Source: Thermus brockianus (lineage in GTDB: Bacteria > Deinococcota > Deinococci > Deinococcales > Thermaceae). From it: a stretch of 64,000 nucleotides of DNA. Within the stretch, counting starts at the first letter, position 1, and every line of letters begins with the position of its first letter. Below are positions 60,815-64,000 of this stretch, in pieces. A model generated the notes under the pieces. That model did no database searches and was not told where the DNA came from. It saw only the letters and a list, made by a program, of their open reading frames with translations. The DNA lies in contig NZ_JAKEDV010000005.1 in assembly GCF_021462505.1 (NCBI RefSeq), forward strand, positions 1 through 64,000, read 5' to 3'. Made by a program: the position numbers and the translations under genes.

Positions 60815-61612
60815 GTGCGCCTCGTCCTCGTTCCCACCCCCATCGGCAACCTGGAGGACATCACCCTCCGGGCCCTAAGGGTGCTGAAGGAAGCGGAGGT
60901 GGTGGCCTGCGAGGACACGCGGCGCACGGGGCTCCTCCTCCGCCACTACGGCATCCCCACCCCCACCCTGAGGCTAGACCAGCACACCCTGGGCCGGGCC
61001 AAGGACCTCCTAGCCCCTTATACCTACGTGGCCTACGCCACGGACGCCGGCACCCCGGGCATCTCCGACCCCGGGGCGGAGCTGGTGCGCCTGGCCTTAG
61101 AATGGGGCTGGCGGGTGGAAGCGCTTCCGGGCCCCACCGCCCTCATCCCCGCCTTGGTGGCCTCGGGCCTGCCCACCCACCGCTTCACCTTTGAGGGCTT
61201 CCTGCCCAAGGCGGGGAAGGAGCGCAAGGAGAGGCTTTTAGCCCTAGCCCGGGAAGGGAGGACGGCGGTGCTTTACGAAAGCCCCCATCGCCTGGCCAAG
61301 ACCCTCCAGGACCTCGTGGAGGTCTATGGCCCCGGGCACCCCGTGGCCGTGGCCCGGGAGCTTTCCAAGGTGCACGAGGAGATCTTCCGGGGAACCTTGA
61401 GGGAGGCCCTGGAGCGCTTCCGGGAGCCTAGGGGGGAGTTCGTCCTGGTCCTCGGGCCCAAGGCGGGCCCGCCGCCCATGGGGGAGGCCTTGGCGCGGGA
61501 GCTCCGGGCGGAGGGGCTTAAGGGGAAGGCCCTGTTCCAGGCCCTTCGGGAGCGGGGGGTTCCCCGGAACGAGGCCTACCGGCTTTCCATGGAGGAGGTG
61601 GAGGAGGGATGA
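60815..61612 (+). CDS. rsmI: 16S rRNA (cytidine-1402-2'-O) methyltransferase RsmI
   Basis: A 265-residue SAM-dependent methyltransferase that modifies C1402 of 16S rRNA. VPTPIGNLEDITLRALRVL, CEDTRRTGLLLRHYGI, TDAGTPGISDPG and ALPGPTALIPAL are all present, in the family order. Start GTG at 60815, immediately after the LysW-like gene. It overlaps pfkA by 4 bases. Confidence 0.96.
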   Translation: MRLVLVPTPIGNLEDITLRALRVLKEAEVVACEDTRRTGLLLRHYGIPTPTLRLDQHTLGRAKDLLAPYTYVAYATDAGTPGISDPGAELVRLALEWGWRVEALPGPTALIPALVASGLPTHRFTFEGFLPKAGKERKERLLALAREGRTAVLYESPHRLAKTLQDLVEVYGPGHPVAVARELSKVHEEIFRGTLREALERFREPRGEFVLVLGPKAGPPPMGEALARELRAEGLKGKALFQALRERGVPRNEAYRLSMEEVEEG

Positions 61613-62577
61613 GGCGCATCGGGGTTTTCACCAGCGGGGGGGACGCCCCCGGCATGAACGCCGCCATCCGGGCGGTGGTGCGGCAGGCCTACGCCTTGGG
61701 GATTGAGGTCATCGGCATCCGGCGGGGCTACGCCGGGATGATCCTAGGGGAGATGGTGCCCTTGGGGGTGCGGGACGTGGCCAACATCCTGCAACGGGGG
61801 GGGACCATCCTCCTCACGGCCAGGAGCCAGGAGTTCCTCGCCCCTGAGGGCCGGGCCAAGGCGGCGAGGAAGCTTCTGGAGGCGGGGATTGAGGGCCTGG
61901 TGGCCATTGGGGGGGATGGCACCTTCCGCGGGGCCATGCGGCTCATGGAGGAGCACCGCATCCCCGTGGTGGGGGTGCCCGGCACCATTGACAACGACCT
62001 CTACGGCACGGACTACACCATCGGCTTTGACACCGCCGTGAACACCGCCCTCGAGGCCATTGACCGCATCCGCGACACGGCGGCGAGCCACGAGCGGGTC
62101 TTCTTCATAGAGGTCATGGGGCGGAACGCCGGCTTCATCGCCTTGGACGTGGGCCTGGCGGGGGGTGCGGAGGTCATCGCCGTGCCCGAGGAGCCCGTGG
62201 ACCCGAGGGCCATCGCCGAGGGGCTTCTGGAGTCCCAGCGGCGGGGCAAGTCCAGTTCCATCGTGGTGGTGGCCGAGGGGGCTTACCCTGGAGGGGCGGC
62301 GGGGCTTCTTGCCGCCATCCGGGAGCACGTGGCCGTGGAGGCCCGGGTCACGGTCCTCGGCCACATCCAGCGGGGCGGGAGCCCCACGGCCAAGGACCGG
62401 ATCCTGGCAAGCCGCCTGGGGGCGGCGGCGGTGGAGGCCCTGGCCGCCGGGACGAGCGGGGTCATGGTGGGGGAGGTGGAGGGGGAGGTGGAGCTCACCC
62501 CCCTCAAGGAGGCGGTGGAAAGGCGCAAGGACATCAACCGCTCGCTACTTTCCCTTTCCCGGGTGCTGGCCCTCTAG
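61609..62577 (+). CDS. pfkA: 6-phosphofructokinase
   Basis: A 322-residue ATP-dependent enzyme making fructose-1,6-bisphosphate. TSGGDAPGMNAAIRAVVRQA, GGDGTFRGA, PGTIDNDLYGTDYTIGFDTA and EVMGRNAGFIALDVGLA give the complete active site. It overlaps rsmI as ATGA. The 3' end overlaps cvpA convergently by 33 bases. Confidence 0.98.
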   Translation: MRRIGVFTSGGDAPGMNAAIRAVVRQAYALGIEVIGIRRGYAGMILGEMVPLGVRDVANILQRGGTILLTARSQEFLAPEGRAKAARKLLEAGIEGLVAIGGDGTFRGAMRLMEEHRIPVVGVPGTIDNDLYGTDYTIGFDTAVNTALEAIDRIRDTAASHERVFFIEVMGRNAGFIALDVGLAGGAEVIAVPEEPVDPRAIAEGLLESQRRGKSSSIVVVAEGAYPGGAAGLLAAIREHVAVEARVTVLGHIQRGGSPTAKDRILASRLGAAAVEALAAGTSGVMVGEVEGEVELTPLKEAVERRKDINRSLLSLSRVLAL

Positions 62578-63018
62578 GGCCAGGGCCTTGCGGAGCCAGG
62601 GGGTGCTCCAGGCCAGGCGGAAGGCCTCCCGGGCGAAGGGGCTTTGCGCCACCCCTTGGTAGATGGGGGTGGGGAGGGTGGCGGCGGGGTAGCGGAGGGT
62701 TCCCGCCCCTGTCCTTTCCCAGGGGTAGCCCGTCCAGAGGCTTAGGGCGAGGAAGAGGCCCAAAAGAAACCCCCCGAGCGTGCCCAAAAGGGCCTCGAGG
62801 CCCCGGGAGAGGCGGGGCAGGGGTAGGCTCTTGCCCAATAGCCCCGCCCCCAGGCCCAGGGCCAAGGCCACCCCCCACCCCGAAAGCCCCAGTTGGGCGA
62901 GGAGGACGTAAAGCGCCAGGCCCGCCCCCATGAAGCCCATCACCACCCCACCCCGGAAGCCCAAGGCCAGGCCCAAGGCCAGGCTGAAAAGGGCCAGGAG
63001 GTCCACCCAGGTGAGCAT
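62545..63018 (-). CDS. CvpA family membrane protein
   Basis: A 157-residue protein with four hydrophobic segments, matching CvpA (colicin V production) family: LTWVDLLALFSLALGLALGFRGGVV start and the GLLGKSLPLP turn. Function unclear even in other bacteria; linked with envelope stress. Its ATG at 63018 is 6 bases after TAGACT, which begins with the pheT stop codon. 33-base convergent overlap with pfkA. Confidence 0.85.
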   Translation of the reverse strand: MLTWVDLLALFSLALGLALGFRGGVVMGFMGAGLALYVLLAQLGLSGWGVALALGLGAGLLGKSLPLPRLSRGLEALLGTLGGFLLGLFLALSLWTGYPWERTGAGTLRYPAATLPTPIYQGVAQSPFAREAFRLAWSTPWLRKALALEGQHPGKGK

Positions 63019-63024
63019 GGATAG

Positions 63025-63030
63025 AGTCTA
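63025..63030 (-). promoter_or_regulatory. cvpA -10 beginning with the pheT stop codon
   Basis: On the minus strand TAGACT, then CTATCC and the cvpA ATG at 63018. The TAG is the stop codon of pheT. Confidence 0.55.
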
Positions 63031-64000
63031 CCCCCTTATCTCCCAGCCCCGCTCCCGCACCGCCTGGAAGACCTGGGCCATGGCCTGGTCCACTTCCTCG
63101 TCGGTGAGGGTGCGTTCGGGGTGGCGGAAGCGCAGGTGGAAGGCCAGGCTCTTGGTGCCGGGCTTGAGGGGCGGCCCCTGGTAGAGGTCAAAGAGGGCGA
63201 GGCTTTCCAAATAGGGCCCCGCCGCTTCTAAAAGGGCCCGCTCCACCTCTAGGTAAGGGGTGGCCTCGGGCACCACCACCGCCAGGTCCCGCAGGGCCAA
63301 GGGGTAGCGGGAAGGGTCTTGGAAGCGGAAGGCCTTCTCGGGAAGGGGCAGGCGGAGCTCAAAGACCCAGGCCCGGGGAAGCTCCAGCTCCTTTAGCACC
63401 TCAGGGTGGACCTCTCCCAGAAAGCCCCGCTCCTCCCCCTGCAAAAGGAGGCGGCCCGAGACCCCAGGATGGAGGAAGGGGTAGGGGTGGGCCTCCACCT
63501 CCGCCCTTAGACCCAGCCGGGCGAAAAAGGCTTCCAAAAGCCCCTTGAGGAGGGGGTAGCCGGAAAGCCTTTCCCCAAAAGGAAGCCCCACCCCGTCGCC
63601 AAAGAGGAGGCCCGCCAGGTGGGTTTCCTCCCGCACCAAAGCCCCTTCCACCCCGTAGACCCGGCCCACCTCAAAGAGGAGGGCCCTTTCCGGCTTGTCC
63701 AGGGCCAGGTTCTCCTTCAGGACCTTGAGAAGGCCGGGGAAGAGGTGGGTGCGCAGGGCGGCCTTCTCCGGGCTCAGGGGGTTTAGGAGCCGCAAAGGGG
63801 GTGGGGGAAGGCGGAAGCGGGGGGCCTCCTCGGGGTCAAAAAAGCTATAGGTGTAGACCTCCTGGAAGCCGAGCCCCGCCAAAAGCTCCCGCAGGCGGCG
63901 TTCCCTTTGGTAGGGCCTGCCCACCCCCCGGTTGTCGGGGGCGGGGAAGAAGGCGGGGAGGGAAAGGGGGATGGTCTCGTACCCCTGGATCCGGGCTACC
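63028..64000 (-). CDS. pheT: phenylalanyl-tRNA synthetase beta subunit, 3' part
   Basis: 323 codons of the C-terminal part; the gene runs off the right edge. VARIQGYETIPLSLPAFFPAPDNRGVG, then RLRELLAGLGFQEVYTYSF, LNPLSPEKAALRTHLFPGLLKVL, and a C-terminal ferredoxin-like anticodon-binding region (FRFQDPSRYPLALRDLAVVV...ALFDLYQGPPLKPG...LRFRHPERTLTDEEV, shown in part) identify PheT. It charges tRNA-Phe with PheS, which should lie beyond the window. Confidence 0.97.
   Translation of the reverse strand, partial: VARIQGYETIPLSLPAFFPAPDNRGVGRPYQRERRLRELLAGLGFQEVYTYSFFDPEEAPRFRLPPPPLRLLNPLSPEKAALRTHLFPGLLKVLKENLALDKPERALLFEVGRVYGVEGALVREETHLAGLLFGDGVGLPFGERLSGYPLLKGLLEAFFARLGLRAEVEAHPYPFLHPGVSGRLLLQGEERGFLGEVHPEVLKELELPRAWVFELRLPLPEKAFRFQDPSRYPLALRDLAVVVPEATPYLEVERALLEAAGPYLESLALFDLYQGPPLKPGTKSLAFHLRFRHPERTLTDEEVDQAMAQVFQAVRERGWEIRG

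Overview
This window is chromosomal DNA of a Thermus species, close to T. thermophilus and T. aquaticus; I cannot name the species. The pointers are the very high GC content with G/C in third codon positions, a fused subunit I/III caa3 cytochrome oxidase beside a CtaA-CtaB heme A synthase fusion, a single-length 417-residue Pgi, and a replication origin with 13 DnaA boxes between dnaA and dnaN. There are no insertion sequences, CRISPR arrays or rRNA genes. About 62 genes are packed with overlaps of a few bases.

Layout. 216-5520: a TRAP uptake system (dctP apart from dctQM), an MFS transporter and a tandem universal stress protein. 5541-8219: folate genes folP-folB, then sppA and an RDD membrane protein. 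8359-8548: convergent tRNA-Arg(ACG) and tRNA-Lys(TTT). 8573-14566: a UPF0489 (arginase-fold) protein and the terminal oxidase operon ctaAB-ctaC-ctaDE. 14718-17613: pckA and pgi. 17656-20650: a GNAT/acyl-CoA-synthetase-like protein and a SpoU methyltransferase. 20963-22911: groES-groEL behind a CIRCE-like element. 22958-27901: dnaE, interrupted by a 425-residue LAGLIDADG intein. 27954-36063: small enzymes (formyl-THF cyclo-ligase family, HD, IspF, a frameshifted TRIC/UPF0126 gene, TPR proteins, SAM hydrolase, SurE, Csp, SlyD, cysteine synthase). 36060-40038: a TetR/ABC-2 exporter/barrel-like protein/LolA-like operon. 40103-46479: PspA, lipoprotein, Dxs, MBL hydrolase, radical SAM protein and cytochrome c. 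46526-49205: eno-pyk. 49256-58149: the origin region, dnaN-oriC-dnaA-mnmG-rsmG-parA-parB, with two parS-like sites, then competence genes comEC and comEA. 58417-64000: a PH-like membrane protein, glpQ, ppa, a LysW-like zinc-ribbon protein, rsmI, pfkA, cvpA and the 3' part of pheT.

Functional themes: central carbon metabolism (pckA, pgi, pfkA, eno, pyk, ppa), aerobic respiration (caa3 oxidase, heme A synthesis, a small cytochrome c), chromosome replication and segregation, natural DNA uptake, and folding/stress functions.

The most striking signals are not genes. (i) About 19 genes have a TANNNT hexamer 6-7 bases before the start codon and no Shine-Dalgarno, the signature of leaderless mRNA; at three divergent pairs the two opposing -10 hexamers overlap, so one tiny spacer appears to start two leaderless messages. 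(ii) TCGA is avoided by synonymous codon choice, yet the octamer CCTCGAGG is scattered about 47 times (my count by eye). (iii) The origin carries TAG-trio repeats mirrored on both sides of the AT-rich tract. (iv) The intein insertion site is bordered by AT-ending codons unusual for this genome.
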